Shown: positions 7,663 through 16,374 of the stretch, piece after piece
Layout of the letters: each line of letters starts with the position of its first letter
Numbering within the stretch: position 1 is the first letter of the stretch
Origin: Nesterenkonia xinjiangensis
GTDB lineage: Bacteria; Actinomycetota; Actinomycetes; Actinomycetales; Micrococcaceae
Assembly (NCBI RefSeq): GCF_013410745.1
Contig: NZ_JACCFY010000001.1
Coordinates: 2,666,001-2,730,000, forward strand
DNA length: 64,000 bases
Reading direction: 5' to 3'
Notes under the pieces: generated by a model
What the model was told of the DNA's origin: nothing
The model's database searches: none
Seen by the model: the letters and a program-made list of their open reading frames with translations, nothing else
Made by a program: the position numbers and the translations under genes

Positions 7663-8850
7663 ATGGTTGCACAAAGAAACTATGTCATCACGGGTGCGCA
7701 CATCGTGCCCGTCACCGGGGAGCCCTTCGACGGGGCCCTGGTGGTCACCGAGGGGAAGATCGCCGCCCTGGGATCGGACGTCGAGGCACCGGAGGGGCAT
7801 GAGTCCATCGAGGCCGCGGGCCGCTGGGTGCTGCCGGGCCTCGTGGACGCCCATGTCCATCTCGGCATCCACGAAGAGGGGGAGGGCTGGGCCGGCGCCG
7901 ACGTCAACGAGACCACCGACCCGGTCACCGCCGCCGCCCGTGCGGTGGACGCCATCAACCCGACAGAGGTCGGGTTCGACGACGCTCTGGCGGGCGGGAT
8001 CACCAGCGTCAACGTCAACCCGGGCTCCGCCAACCCCATCGGCGGGTTGGCCGTGGCGATCAAGACCCATGGTCGGATCGTCGACGAGATGGTGCTGCGC
8101 TCGCCCTCCGGGCTGAAGGCGGCGTTGGGTGAGAATCCGAAGCGGGTCCACGGAGAGCAGAAGAAGACGCCGAACACCCGTCTCGGTGTCGCGCTCACCA
8201 TGCGCAAGGCCTTCGCGGAGGCGCGTGGCTGGGCGGAGAAGCCGGTGGAGGACCGCCCGGTGGACCTGGTCTCTGAGGCGTTGGTGCAGGTGCTGGACCG
8301 AGAGATCCCGTGGCGGCAGCACTGTCACCGCGCTGACGACATCGCCACTGCGATCAGGCTGGCCGACGAGTTCGGCTACGAGCTGGTCCTCGACCACGGC
8401 ACGGAGTCCCACAAGCTGGCCGATGTCATCGCCGAGCGGGGCATTCCGGTGCTCTACGGGCCGCTGATCGTCTCACGGAGCAAGGTGGAGGTGCGCCACC
8501 GCGCCCCGGCCGCGCCGGGGATCCTCGCCGCTGCCGGGGTGAAGGTCTCCCTCATCACCGACCACCCGGTGGTGCCGATCGACTTCCTCATGCACCAGGC
8601 GGCCCTGGCCGTCCGCGAGGGGATGGAGCCGTCGGAGGCGCTGAGGGCCGTCACCATCAACCCCGCTCAGGTGCTGGGCGTGGCTGAGCGGGTCGGGTCC
8701 CTGGAGGTCGGCAAGGACGCCGATCTCGTGCTGTGGTCAGGCGATCCGCTGGACACTCGGAACCGGGTGCTGCGCACCTGGATCGACGGTCTCGAGGTCT
8801 ACGCCTACGACCAGGAGACCCGCACCGGCTCGGTGCTCGAGCGCTGGTGA
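7663..8850 (+). CDS. Imidazolonepropionase-like amidohydrolase
   Basis: 395 aa metal-dependent hydrolase of the amidohydrolase superfamily. It has the N-terminal beta-sandwich, the metal motif LVDAHVHLGIH at about 62-72, a QHCHRADDI segment near 222, a HGTES segment, the fourth-ligand aspartate in SLITDHPV, and the closing GSLEVGKDADLVLWSGDPL. Imidazolonepropionase-like members act on cyclic amides or peptides; the substrate is not clear here. No hut genes are present, so a role in histidine breakdown is not supported. The gene appears leaderless. Confidence 0.85.
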   Translation: MVAQRNYVITGAHIVPVTGEPFDGALVVTEGKIAALGSDVEAPEGHESIEAAGRWVLPGLVDAHVHLGIHEEGEGWAGADVNETTDPVTAAARAVDAINPTEVGFDDALAGGITSVNVNPGSANPIGGLAVAIKTHGRIVDEMVLRSPSGLKAALGENPKRVHGEQKKTPNTRLGVALTMRKAFAEARGWAEKPVEDRPVDLVSEALVQVLDREIPWRQHCHRADDIATAIRLADEFGYELVLDHGTESHKLADVIAERGIPVLYGPLIVSRSKVEVRHRAPAAPGILAAAGVKVSLITDHPVVPIDFLMHQAALAVREGMEPSEALRAVTINPAQVLGVAERVGSLEVGKDADLVLWSGDPLDTRNRVLRTWIDGLEVYAYDQETRTGSVLERW

Positions 8851-8853
8851 GCA

Positions 8854-8871
8854 CCCCGCTCAGGGGCGGGG
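8854..8871. terminator. Short hairpin between convergent genes
   Basis: ccccgc (8854-8859) pairs with gcgggg (8866-8871) in the 9-nt gap and across the end of the PTS IIC gene. It is weak and may serve both directions. Confidence 0.35.
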
Positions 8872-10404
8872 CGGCGGGGCCGGTGCCCCGCGCGGCGGGC
8901 TGATCCTGGGGTGACGGCCGACGGCGTCCGCCGGAGCAGGAGAGTCCGTCTCGATCGCGCCGGCGCGCGCAGGAGCCGGCCGGTGCGGTGAAGGGTCCCA
9001 GCCGGCGTCGACGACCTTCTTCTGCACCAGGATGGCGGAGGCGAGCACCAGCAGCCCCAGCGCTCCGACGGCGATCAGCCCGCCCCAGGATCCGATCGAG
9101 GCCCCGTAGCCGATCAGGATGCCGAACCAGCCGAAGTCCGTGTCTCCGAAGGTCGTGTTGGCCTCGGCGAGATCGCCGAGGACCAGCAGCAGCCCTGCCG
9201 GCAGAAAGGTGATGAGCAGGCCGTTGACGAACCCGCCTGCCACCGCGCCCCGACGTCCCCCGGTGGCGTTGCCGTAGACCCCGGCCGCGCCTCCGGTGAA
9301 GAAGTGCGGCACCAGGCCGGGCAGGATGAGGGCGAGCCCCAGAGCGGGGTTCAGCCACAGGGACAGGGCCGCCAGGCCCAGCAGGCCACCGACGAAGCTG
9401 GAGATGAAGCCCACCAGCACGGCGTTCTGCGCATAGGGGAAGACGATCGGTGCGTCCAGGGCGGGGATGGCCCCGGGCACCAGTCGGGCGGCGATGCCCT
9501 GGAACGCGGGGACGATCTCCCCGAGGATGGTGCGCACGCCGAAGAGGATCACCGCCACGGCGATACCGAACTGCAGGCCCTGGGTGACCGCCTGCATCAT
9601 GAAGTTGCCCAGGTTCTCTGCGCCGCCGTCGAACGCCTCGTAGGCGGTCTCGCCCTCGCGTGCGACATAGATGGCCGCGATCACCACGTACATCAGCACC
9701 ATGGACAGTGCGGTGGCGACCATCGAGTCTCGCAGGAAGCGCAGGGACTCCGGCAGCCGGAGCTCCTCGGTGGATCGGCTCCTGCGCCCGCCGACCAGGC
9801 GGCCCGCCGCGCCGGCGGCGACGTAGCCTGCCGTGCCGAAGTGCCCGATGGCGATGCTGTCGTCCCCGGTGATGCGCCGGGTCCACGGATGGGCCAGGGC
9901 GGGCAGCGACACCATCAGGATGCCCAGCAGGGCGCCGCCGACCAGCACGGTGACGGTACCGGAGTAGCCGGCGGTGGCCAGCACGATGGTCAGCAGGGTG
10001 GCCATGAACAGGATGTGATGACCGGTGAGGAACACGTAGCGCAGGGGAGTGAGCCGGGCCAGCACCAGGGAGACGGCGAATCCGAGGATCATCAGCCAGG
10101 CCACCTGGGCGCCGTGGAGCTCCTGGGCGATGCCGACGATGGCCTCGTTGGTGGGGATCACGCCATGGGCGCCGGTGGCGCCCTGGATCATCACGCCCAG
10201 CGGATCCAGGGAGGCGACGACGAGCGTGGCACCGGCGCCGATGAGCAGGAAGCCCAGCGTGGCCTTCAGCGCCCCGCCGATCACCAGCCCGGCGGATCGC
10301 CGCAGGGCGAGGAGCCCGACGGCGGTGATGATGCCGATCAGGAAGGCAGGGACGCTGAGGATCTCGTTGACGAGAAACAGGGCGGCGGCGACGAGCCAGT
10401 CCAT
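8860..10404 (-). CDS. ulaA: PTS transporter subunit IIC, ascorbate (UlaA/SgaT) type
   Basis: 514 aa polytopic membrane protein of the AG superfamily of PTS permeases. It begins with the UlaA-like LVNEILSVPAFLIGIITAVGL helix, then has about ten hydrophobic segments, the conserved GHHILFMA and LPGLVPHFFTGGAAGVYGNATGG regions, and a polar proline-rich C-terminal tail of about 45 residues. It should take up L-ascorbate or a related sugar acid with phosphorylation by its IIA and IIB partners, which lie immediately upstream. No ascorbate catabolic genes (UlaD-F type) are nearby, so the substrate is inferred from family only. Confidence 0.88.
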   Translation of the reverse strand: MDWLVAAALFLVNEILSVPAFLIGIITAVGLLALRRSAGLVIGGALKATLGFLLIGAGATLVVASLDPLGVMIQGATGAHGVIPTNEAIVGIAQELHGAQVAWLMILGFAVSLVLARLTPLRYVFLTGHHILFMATLLTIVLATAGYSGTVTVLVGGALLGILMVSLPALAHPWTRRITGDDSIAIGHFGTAGYVAAGAAGRLVGGRRSRSTEELRLPESLRFLRDSMVATALSMVLMYVVIAAIYVAREGETAYEAFDGGAENLGNFMMQAVTQGLQFGIAVAVILFGVRTILGEIVPAFQGIAARLVPGAIPALDAPIVFPYAQNAVLVGFISSFVGGLLGLAALSLWLNPALGLALILPGLVPHFFTGGAAGVYGNATGGRRGAVAGGFVNGLLITFLPAGLLLVLGDLAEANTTFGDTDFGWFGILIGYGASIGSWGGLIAVGALGLLVLASAILVQKKVVDAGWDPSPHRPAPARAGAIETDSPAPADAVGRHPRISPPRGAPAPPPRP

Positions 10405-10430
10405 GGGACGGTCCTTCAGTCAGGGAGCGA

Positions 10431-11255
10431 TCAGGGAGGAGGAGGCGCCGGCGGCGGCCTCAGACGTCGTAGAGGTCGCGCAGGGCGGCGTCGAGTTCGG
10501 CGGTGCTGGTGAAGTTCTCCACCACGCGCACCGGGACTCCGACGTCTCCCAGAGTCCGGGCGATCTCCCCGGAGGTCAGGATGGCGACCGACTCGGAGGC
10601 ACGACCCCGCGCAGAGATCGTGTCGGTGGCCTCGACCGTGAGGAAGGGGGACCAGCCCCACGTGTCGAGGACCTGCTCCAGGGTGTTCTTCAGGAACAGG
10701 GAGGTGCCGAGGCCGTTGCCGCAGACGGTGAGGATGAGGTGCCGCCCGGGGGGCTGAGGCTGCTCGGGGCTCTTCATCCGGCGCCGGGGGTGCGGCCTCG
10801 GGCGGCGGCTCGGCGCCGAGCAGGCGCATGACCTCCTCCGCGGAGGTCGCCGCGTCCAGCTGCTTCCGGGTGGCGGGGTCGCCCACGGTCCGGGCCAGCT
10901 GGGCCATGGCACGGGTATGGGCGGTCGAGTCGACGGCGGCGAGTGCGACCACCAGGGTCACCGGATCGTTGGTCTCGTGGCCGAAGGAGACGGGCGTGGC
11001 CAGGCGCAGCCAGGCCAGCCCGGTGCGGGCCACACCCTCACTGGGCCGGGCATGGGCGAAGGCGAACCCCGGGGCCACCACGATGTAGGGGCCCTTCTCC
11101 TCCACAGAGGTGATCATGGCCTGGGTGTACTCGTGATCGGCGATGCCCTGGGACTCCAGGAGGGCGCCGGCGGCGCGGAGTGCCTCGCGCCAGTCGGGGA
11201 CCTCCGCATCCAGGCGGATCCCGGCAGGTGTCAGCAGCTCGGAGAGGGATGACAT
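10431..11255 (-). CDS. PTS IIA component, mannitol/ascorbate type, with out-of-frame extension
   Basis: The first roughly 150 residues form an EIIA domain of the mannitol/fructose/ascorbate class with the active-site His68 in PGFAFAHARPSEG. It passes phosphate from HPr to IIB. From about residue 160 the sequence turns Pro/Arg/His-rich, because the frame continues through the whole IIB gene in the wrong register to a stop at 10431; that C-terminus is unlikely to be functional. Start: ATG 11255 with tactgt 7 nt upstream suggests a leaderless start; a GTG at 11264 is the alternative. It is first in the IIA-IIB-IIC operon. Confidence 0.8.
   Translation of the reverse strand: MSSLSELLTPAGIRLDAEVPDWREALRAAGALLESQGIADHEYTQAMITSVEEKGPYIVVAPGFAFAHARPSEGVARTGLAWLRLATPVSFGHETNDPVTLVVALAAVDSTAHTRAMAQLARTVGDPATRKQLDAATSAEEVMRLLGAEPPPEAAPPAPDEEPRAASAPRAAPHPHRLRQRPRHLPVPEEHPGAGPRHVGLVPLPHGRGHRHDLCAGSCLRVGRHPDLRGDRPDSGRRRSPGARGGELHQHRRTRRRPARPLRRLRPPPAPPPP
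10460..10777 (-). CDS. ulaB: PTS IIB component, UlaB/SgaB type
   Basis: 105 aa. Carries the phosphocysteine loop LTVCGNGLGTS with Cys19 as the probable phosphorylation site, followed by a Rossmann-like IIB fold. ATG at 10777 opens inside the IIA reading frame: the IIA frame has no stop before IIB and runs through it one base out of register. A run of six G on the + strand (10748-10753) lies near the junction. Either the two genes overlap or IIA and IIB were meant to be one protein and a single-base change broke the frame. Confidence 0.85.
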   Translation of the reverse strand: MKSPEQPQPPGRHLILTVCGNGLGTSLFLKNTLEQVLDTWGWSPFLTVEATDTISARGRASESVAILTSGEIARTLGDVGVPVRVVENFTSTAELDAALRDLYDV

Positions 11256-11311
11256 ACGGGGCACAGTATCACCGGGTGGTGGATCCAGGACCCGCCTGGT
11301 TCACTGGTGCC

Positions 11312-11641
11312 ATGGCAGATCAGTCCGCAGATCGACCGGCCCCCTCCCGTGGCTGCACCACCGGACGGCTGCTGCGCGTCAGCGGTCGGGTCCAGGGGGT
11401 GTTTTTCCGTGCCTCCACGCAGTCCGAGGCCGAAGATCTTAGTCTCACCGGGTGGGTGCGCAACACTGACCAGGGCGACGTCGAAGTGCTCATCGGGGGC
11501 CAGGGGCCGGCGGTGGACGCCTTGATCCGCTGGTGCCACCGCGGCCCGGAGAAGGCGCGCGTGGACCATGTGGACGAACGTGGTGCCACCGACGAGGAGC
11601 TGGCTTCGCTGCCGGCCTCGGGCTTCGAGATCCGGCGCTGA
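11312..11641 (+). CDS. acyP: Acylphosphatase
   Basis: 109 aa; hydrolyses carboxyl-phosphate bonds of acylphosphates. The catalytic segment GRVQGVFFRAST supplies the phosphate-binding loop and the arginine, and GWVRNTDQGDVEV supplies the catalytic asparagine. The N-terminus has a 20-residue polar extension. Start ATG 11312 has no Shine-Dalgarno; ttcact sits 6 nt upstream, so it may be leaderless. It stands alone, convergent with the S9 peptidase. Confidence 0.9.
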   Translation: MADQSADRPAPSRGCTTGRLLRVSGRVQGVFFRASTQSEAEDLSLTGWVRNTDQGDVEVLIGGQGPAVDALIRWCHRGPEKARVDHVDERGATDEELASLPASGFEIRR

Positions 11642-11664
11642 ATCAGGCGTCGGAGGCTGTTGCG

Positions 11665-11700
11665 TCGTCTCAGTCGTCTCAGTCGTCTCAGTCGTCTCAG
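11665..11700. repeat. Four tandem copies of a 9-bp repeat
   Basis: tcgtctcag is repeated four times without error between acyP and the convergent S9 peptidase, followed by a partial copy. The last copy overlaps the peptidase stop codon (11697-11699). Unit length is a multiple of three, so copy-number change would keep frame. Confidence 0.9.
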
Positions 11701-13772
11701 TCGCCCTGGGTCGGCGGAGTCAGCCCCAGCTCCGCAGGCAGGTTCCGACTCTCGCCGAGCACGTGCTCCGCCAGGAAGCCGAGGACCACCTCGTACCAGA
11801 TCTTCGCGTGGCGCGGGGTGAGGATCCAGTGGTTCTCCTGCGGGAAGTACAGGAATCGGTGGACGGTGTTGCCCTCGGCGTCGGCGGGCAGGCCGGACTT
11901 CTCCAGCAGTTCGTACCAGAGGCGCAGGCCCTCGCCGATCGGCACCCGGTAGTCCTTGTCCCCGTGGATCACCAGCATCGGGGTGACGATGTCCTCCACG
12001 AATCGGTGCGGGGAGTGGTTCTGCTCCATGGCCGCGTCGATCTGCCTGCGCCAGAAGAAGGAGGCGTCCGTGGTGGGCCCGAACTGATCCAGCGCCCACA
12101 GCGAGGCATGGGTGACGATCGCGGAGAAGCGGTCGGTGTGACCGGCCACCCAGTTGGCCATATAGCCGCCGAAGGAGCCTCCCATGGCGGCCGTGCGGGT
12201 CTGGTCGATGTCCGGCCGAGCTTCGGCGGCATCGGTGATCGCCATCAGGTCCGTGAATGGCGCCTCTCCCCAGCAGTTCCAGCCGCGCTGGATGAACTCC
12301 TGGCCGTAGCCGGTGGACAGCGCAGGGTCCGGCAGCAGCACCGCGTACCCCCGTGCCACCATCAGCCACGGGTTCCACCGCCAGGACCACTGGTTCCACG
12401 AGCTCAGCGGGCCGCCGTGGATCCACAGCAGCAGCGGGGCCGGGTCCTCTGGGCTCGCGCCCTCGGGAAGCGCCAGCCAGGCGCGCACTCGCACCCCGTC
12501 CTCGGCGTGGGTCTCCACCTCGGTCAGCGTACCGGGGAGCTCCGGGCGCCGGACGGGGTTCCTCAGCCGGGTCACCGAGCCTTCGTCCAGCTCGACGCGC
12601 ACCACCTCGGAGGGGTGGGCGTAGCTGGAGCGCACCCCCAACACGGCGGTGCCGTCCGGGGAGACGACGGCGGCGGAGTAGGTGGCGTCGTCATGGGTGA
12701 GCTGGCTGACGGCACCGTCGGTGACATCGACCCGGAACAGCGGCCCCCGGCCGTCGGCATCGGCGACGGCGATGACACCGGATCCGTCGGGCAGCCAGTC
12801 GAAGGCGGTGAGCCACAGATCGGCGTCAGCCGTGGGGGAGAGCCCTCCGGTCTCCAGGTCCAGCAGATGCAGTCTCGGCTCGAGGGCCCGGCTCGGGACG
12901 GGTCGCCGGGTGACCGTCACCACCGCCCTGCGACCGTCAGGGCTGAAGGGGCCCGGTGCGTGGTCGTGGTCGGGGTCGTCGGCGATCATCCTGCGCTCGC
13001 CGGAGACCAGGTCCACCAGGGCGAGCGCGGTGCGCCGGTCGGCATCGGGCTCTGGCACATGCACCGAGATCAGCGCCCGGGTGCCGTCGGGACTGAGCGT
13101 GACGTCCCCGCCGAATCGGCTGCCCAGGCCCTCTGTGACGTGGCGCAGCCTGCGGGGGAGCTCATCCTCGGTGCGCGGCAGCGGCTGCTCTGGAGACTCC
13201 TGCTCGTCCACCGTGAACAGGGCGGAACGAGCAGGTCCGAGGTCGTGGTCCCAGGAGCGGACGGGATAGGAGTCATGGAGGATCGCGGTGACCGATCCGT
13301 CCGTGCGTGCCGCGTGCAGGACGGCGTGCTGACCCTCGTCGGTGGCCCCCGGGAGCAGCGGAGCGGTGACCACGGTGACATCGGCCGATCGTGCGCAGAT
13401 CACCTGGCTGACGCCGCCGGGTCGACGGTTCACCACAGTGGCCTCGCCGCCCTCTGCGGGGAGGCGCCACAGAGCGGTGTCGTCGGATTCGCCGGTCTCT
13501 CCCGGGCGGCACGACGTGAACCAGAGGTCCCCGGAGGCGGAGAAGGTAGCACCGGCCTCTCCCGCGGCGCTCCGGGTCAGCCGGCGGGCGGCGCGCGCAC
13601 CCGAAGGGTCCACCTCCCAGAGCGCGGTGACGTAGCCGGTGCGCTTCTCGTCGAGCGTGGTCACGGTGGTGACGAGCCGGGAACCGTCGGGACTCATGGT
13701 CAGGCCGGCCAGCCGGGGGAAGGCCATGTGGTGGTCGAGGTCGTGGAGGTCTTCTGCTGCGCCGTCGGTCAT
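11697..13772 (-). CDS. S9-family serine peptidase (prolyl oligopeptidase-like)
   Basis: 691 aa. An N-terminal beta-propeller of repeated SPDG segments covers about residues 1-420 and an alpha/beta-hydrolase domain follows. The catalytic triad is visible: S533 in GGSFGGYMANW, D607 in HGDKDYRVPIG and H648 in PQENHWIL. Such enzymes remove acyl-amino acids or dipeptides from short peptides. No signal peptide is present, so it acts in the cytoplasm. tacaaa lies 6 nt before the ATG, so the gene may be leaderless. The two peptide ABC importers further on are possible suppliers of substrate, but they are not linked. Confidence 0.9.
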   Translation of the reverse strand: MTDGAAEDLHDLDHHMAFPRLAGLTMSPDGSRLVTTVTTLDEKRTGYVTALWEVDPSGARAARRLTRSAAGEAGATFSASGDLWFTSCRPGETGESDDTALWRLPAEGGEATVVNRRPGGVSQVICARSADVTVVTAPLLPGATDEGQHAVLHAARTDGSVTAILHDSYPVRSWDHDLGPARSALFTVDEQESPEQPLPRTEDELPRRLRHVTEGLGSRFGGDVTLSPDGTRALISVHVPEPDADRRTALALVDLVSGERRMIADDPDHDHAPGPFSPDGRRAVVTVTRRPVPSRALEPRLHLLDLETGGLSPTADADLWLTAFDWLPDGSGVIAVADADGRGPLFRVDVTDGAVSQLTHDDATYSAAVVSPDGTAVLGVRSSYAHPSEVVRVELDEGSVTRLRNPVRRPELPGTLTEVETHAEDGVRVRAWLALPEGASPEDPAPLLLWIHGGPLSSWNQWSWRWNPWLMVARGYAVLLPDPALSTGYGQEFIQRGWNCWGEAPFTDLMAITDAAEARPDIDQTRTAAMGGSFGGYMANWVAGHTDRFSAIVTHASLWALDQFGPTTDASFFWRRQIDAAMEQNHSPHRFVEDIVTPMLVIHGDKDYRVPIGEGLRLWYELLEKSGLPADAEGNTVHRFLYFPQENHWILTPRHAKIWYEVVLGFLAEHVLGESRNLPAELGLTPPTQGD

Positions 13773-13904
13773 GGGAACTTTGTATCACCGGAGCAGCCCC
13801 TCACTGTTGCATTGCGCAACTGTCCGTGAGTCGTCCAGAAGGCCCCTGGTGGCGCGGTGTCGGGCTCCGGGCCACGGGGAGCACCACGAGGAGGAGAGCC
13901 CACC

Positions 13905-14711
13905 ATGACGGACCACGGCGACGGCATTCCTGCGCACCCGTTGTGCCCGCATCGTTTCAGCGCACGCCCCGAGGCGATGGTCGACTTCCTGCAGACGCTG
14001 GGGATGCGGCCACGATTCGCCCAGCACGGAGACTCCTTCGGGGTGCTCGCCGCAGCGGCAGGACTGATCGCGGTGCATGCGCTCGACCCGGACGATGCCG
14101 CGGTGGCCGGTGCGTCCCACGGGGAGACGCAGCTGGTGTTCCTGGCCGAGGACGCGCGGCACACCGCCGGCCGACTGCAGGAGGACGGGTTGAGAAGCAT
14201 GTGGTGGGACGCGCGCCGAGGTCGCCACGCCGGAGTGACCGGCCCGCATGGGGAGGGCGTCTGGTTCACCGAGGACGCAGGCCACTACCGGCAGCGCGAG
14301 CTCCTCGAGAGTCCCCTGACACCGAGACTCACCGTGGTGGCGGTGCGCAGCAGCCACGCCCTCCAGGCCGACGTCTCCTTCTTCGCCCACCTCGGGTACG
14401 CGCCTGCACCCGGTGCCGCCGCTGGGGACTGGCTCCCCCTCGCCGTGCCGAACGCCCCGAGCGGGATGATCGGACTGCACGCGTCGGACGACGAGCAACC
14501 TGTGTCCGCCCTCGCCTCGCCGTCGGGAGAGAGCAATCCGGCAGGGCACACCGCGCTGGTGGACCTGGGCTTCCTAACTACCGAAGAGATCCCCGAGCTG
14601 GCCGCACGGCTCACTGCCGCCGGGCATCCGGCGGAGCGGGTCGAGGGGCCAGGGCCCGCGCTGACCGTGCGCGACCCCGACGGGCGGAGCCTGATGATCT
14701 ATGAGGCCTGA
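13905..14711 (+). CDS. VOC-family (glyoxalase/bleomycin-resistance fold) protein
   Basis: 268 aa made of two VOC halves. The first half (about 1-135) has HRFSARPEAMVDFLQTLGMRPRFA, the second (about 140-268) runs from RLTVVAVRSSHALQADVSFFAHLGY to GPALTVRDPDGRSLMIYEA. Start ATG 13905 is preceded by gaggagag 10-17 nt upstream. VOC proteins include dioxygenases, isomerases and drug-binding proteins; nothing here fixes the substrate or shows a full set of metal ligands. It is a single gene between the S9 peptidase and tag. Confidence 0.8.
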   Translation: MTDHGDGIPAHPLCPHRFSARPEAMVDFLQTLGMRPRFAQHGDSFGVLAAAAGLIAVHALDPDDAAVAGASHGETQLVFLAEDARHTAGRLQEDGLRSMWWDARRGRHAGVTGPHGEGVWFTEDAGHYRQRELLESPLTPRLTVVAVRSSHALQADVSFFAHLGYAPAPGAAAGDWLPLAVPNAPSGMIGLHASDDEQPVSALASPSGESNPAGHTALVDLGFLTTEEIPELAARLTAAGHPAERVEGPGPALTVRDPDGRSLMIYEA

Positions 14712-14757
14712 TGCGGTCCCGGTCTGGAGCCGGAGCCCGCTGTTCCCAGGTCTGGGC

Positions 14758-14763
14758 TAAGGT
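14758..14763 (+). promoter_or_regulatory. -10 element of leaderless tag gene
   Basis: taaggt ends 6 nt before the ATG at 14770; no ribosome binding site is seen between them. Confidence 0.5.
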
Positions 14764-14769
14764 GCCGGT

Positions 14770-15408
14770 ATGCCTGAGCACGAGCAGCACGACGTGATCC
14801 CCGGTCCGCCCACCGACACGGAGGGGCTGGTGGTCGGCTCCGACGGACTGGCCCGCACCGCATGGGCCATGGGCAGTGACATGATGCGCCACTACTACGA
14901 CACCGAGTGGGGGATGCCGGTCCGCGACGAGCGCGGCCTGTTCGAGCGGCTCAGTCTCGAGGGCTTCCAGGCGGGGCTTTCCTGGGCGACGATCCTGGCC
15001 AAGCGGGAGAACTTCCGGCAGGCCTTCGCCGACTTCGACCCTGACGCCGTCGCGCGCTTCGACCAGCACGACGTCGAACGGCTGCTCCAGGACGCCGGCA
15101 TCATCCGCCATCGGGGCAAGATCACCGCCACGATCGGCAATGCGCGGGCCACCGTGGACCTGCGCGAGAAGGGCGGGCTCGCAGAGCTGATCTGGTCCCA
15201 CCGGCCGAAGGAGACGCCTGTCCCGCGCAGCCTCGCCGAGGTCCCCACGCGGTCGCCGGAGTCCGAGGCGCTCGCCAAGCGGCTGCGCGCGGCCGGGTTT
15301 CGGTTCGTGGGGCCCACCACCATGTTCGCCCTCATGGAAGCGGTCGGAGTCGTGGACACCCACCTGGTGGGCTCCCATCGACGGGGCGCCTCCGGCGTCT
15401 GGAGCTGA
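14770..15408 (+). CDS. tag: DNA-3-methyladenine glycosylase I
   Basis: 212 aa base-excision repair enzyme that removes 3-methyladenine. The helix-hairpin-helix core is clear: YYDTEWGMPV, LSLEGFQAGLSWATILAKRENF with the catalytic glutamate at E64 and W72, and DAGIIRHRGKITATIGNA. The E. coli zinc-snap ligands Cys4, His17, His175 and Cys179 align with T30, Y43, H198 and S202, so three of the four are lost and zinc binding is unlikely. There is a 25-residue N-terminal extension. The gene is probably leaderless and ends tail to tail with the CDF transporter. Confidence 0.92.
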   Translation: MPEHEQHDVIPGPPTDTEGLVVGSDGLARTAWAMGSDMMRHYYDTEWGMPVRDERGLFERLSLEGFQAGLSWATILAKRENFRQAFADFDPDAVARFDQHDVERLLQDAGIIRHRGKITATIGNARATVDLREKGGLAELIWSHRPKETPVPRSLAEVPTRSPESEALAKRLRAAGFRFVGPTTMFALMEAVGVVDTHLVGSHRRGASGVWS

Positions 15409-15453
15409 GATCCGCGGGAGGCTCGTTCTCCGGTCCACGGCGGCCTGGGTGAG

Positions 15454-16374
15454 TCATCGGTGTCGCTGGCGCTCCTGTGCGGCGATCTCTGCGGTCTCCA
15501 GCTGAAAGGTCGAGTGCTCCAGGCTGACGTCGAAATGCTCGGCCACACAGGTGCGCAGCTGGTGCAGGATCGCGGGAGCGTGTCCGTCGTGGAAACAGCC
15601 GTCGTCGACCACCACGTGACCGGTGATCACCGGCAGTCCGGACGCCACGGTGGAGGCGTGCAGGTCGTGGACCTCGTGGACGTGCGGCTGGGCGAGCATG
15701 TGCTCACGGACCTCGTCCAGGTCGATCCCTCGCGGAGTGAACTCCATCAGAATGCGCCCGGCCTCCCGCAGCAGCAGCGCCGCGCGCGGCAGGATCATCG
15801 CGGCGATGACCAGCGCCGCCACGGCGTCGGCCTGCTGCCAGCCCGTGAGGGCGATCACCGCGGCCGCGGCGATCACCCCCAGGGATCCGAGCGCGTCGGC
15901 GAGGACCTCCAGGAACGCGGCCCGCAGGTTCAGGCTGCTGCGGCGGCCGGAGCTCAGCACGGCCAGCGAGATCACGTTGCCCACGAGCCCGATCGCCCCG
16001 AAGAGTAGAAGCTCCCCGGCAGGCACGGAGGGGGGAGAGCTGAGCCGGGCGACGCCCTCGACAGCTGCGTAGGTGCCGATGCCGAGCAGCAGCAGGGCCT
16101 GGACCGCGGCCGCGAGGACCTCGATCCTCCGGAAGCCCCAGGTGCGGCCCGAGGTCGGGGCTCTGCCCATGAGGGAGGCAGCGAGCAGTGCGATCAGTAG
16201 GCCGATGGAGTCGGTGAGGGAGTGGACGGCGTCGGTGAGCAGCGCCAGCGAGCCGGTCAGCCAGGCGCCCAGGAACTGGGCGACGACGACCCCGCAGGTG
16301 ATCCCGCAGGCCAGCGCCAGGCGGCCGCGATGGGTCGGTGCGCTCTCAGGGGAGTCTGGCTGGTGGGAGCTCAA
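15454..16374 (-). CDS. Cation diffusion facilitator (CzcD/ZitB-like)
   Basis: 306 aa. Six membrane segments with the CDF motif LTDAVHSLTDSIGLLIALLA on helix 2 and the matching EVLADALGSLGV on helix 5, which together form the metal site; the C-terminal cytoplasmic domain begins near LMEFTPRGIDLDEVREHM. It probably exports zinc or cobalt in exchange for protons. Translation starts at TTG 16374 with a strong aggagg 7 nt upstream. No metal-responsive regulator gene is adjacent. Confidence 0.9.
   Translation of the reverse strand: MSSHQPDSPESAPTHRGRLALACGITCGVVVAQFLGAWLTGSLALLTDAVHSLTDSIGLLIALLAASLMGRAPTSGRTWGFRRIEVLAAAVQALLLLGIGTYAAVEGVARLSSPPSVPAGELLLFGAIGLVGNVISLAVLSSGRRSSLNLRAAFLEVLADALGSLGVIAAAAVIALTGWQQADAVAALVIAAMILPRAALLLREAGRILMEFTPRGIDLDEVREHMLAQPHVHEVHDLHASTVASGLPVITGHVVVDDGCFHDGHAPAILHQLRTCVAEHFDVSLEHSTFQLETAEIAAQERQRHR

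Noticed and set aside
11568-13829. 753-codon plus-strand frame opposite the S9 peptidase gene
   Set aside because: The peptidase on the other strand has a full catalytic triad and propeller repeats. The plus-strand product has no recognisable domain.
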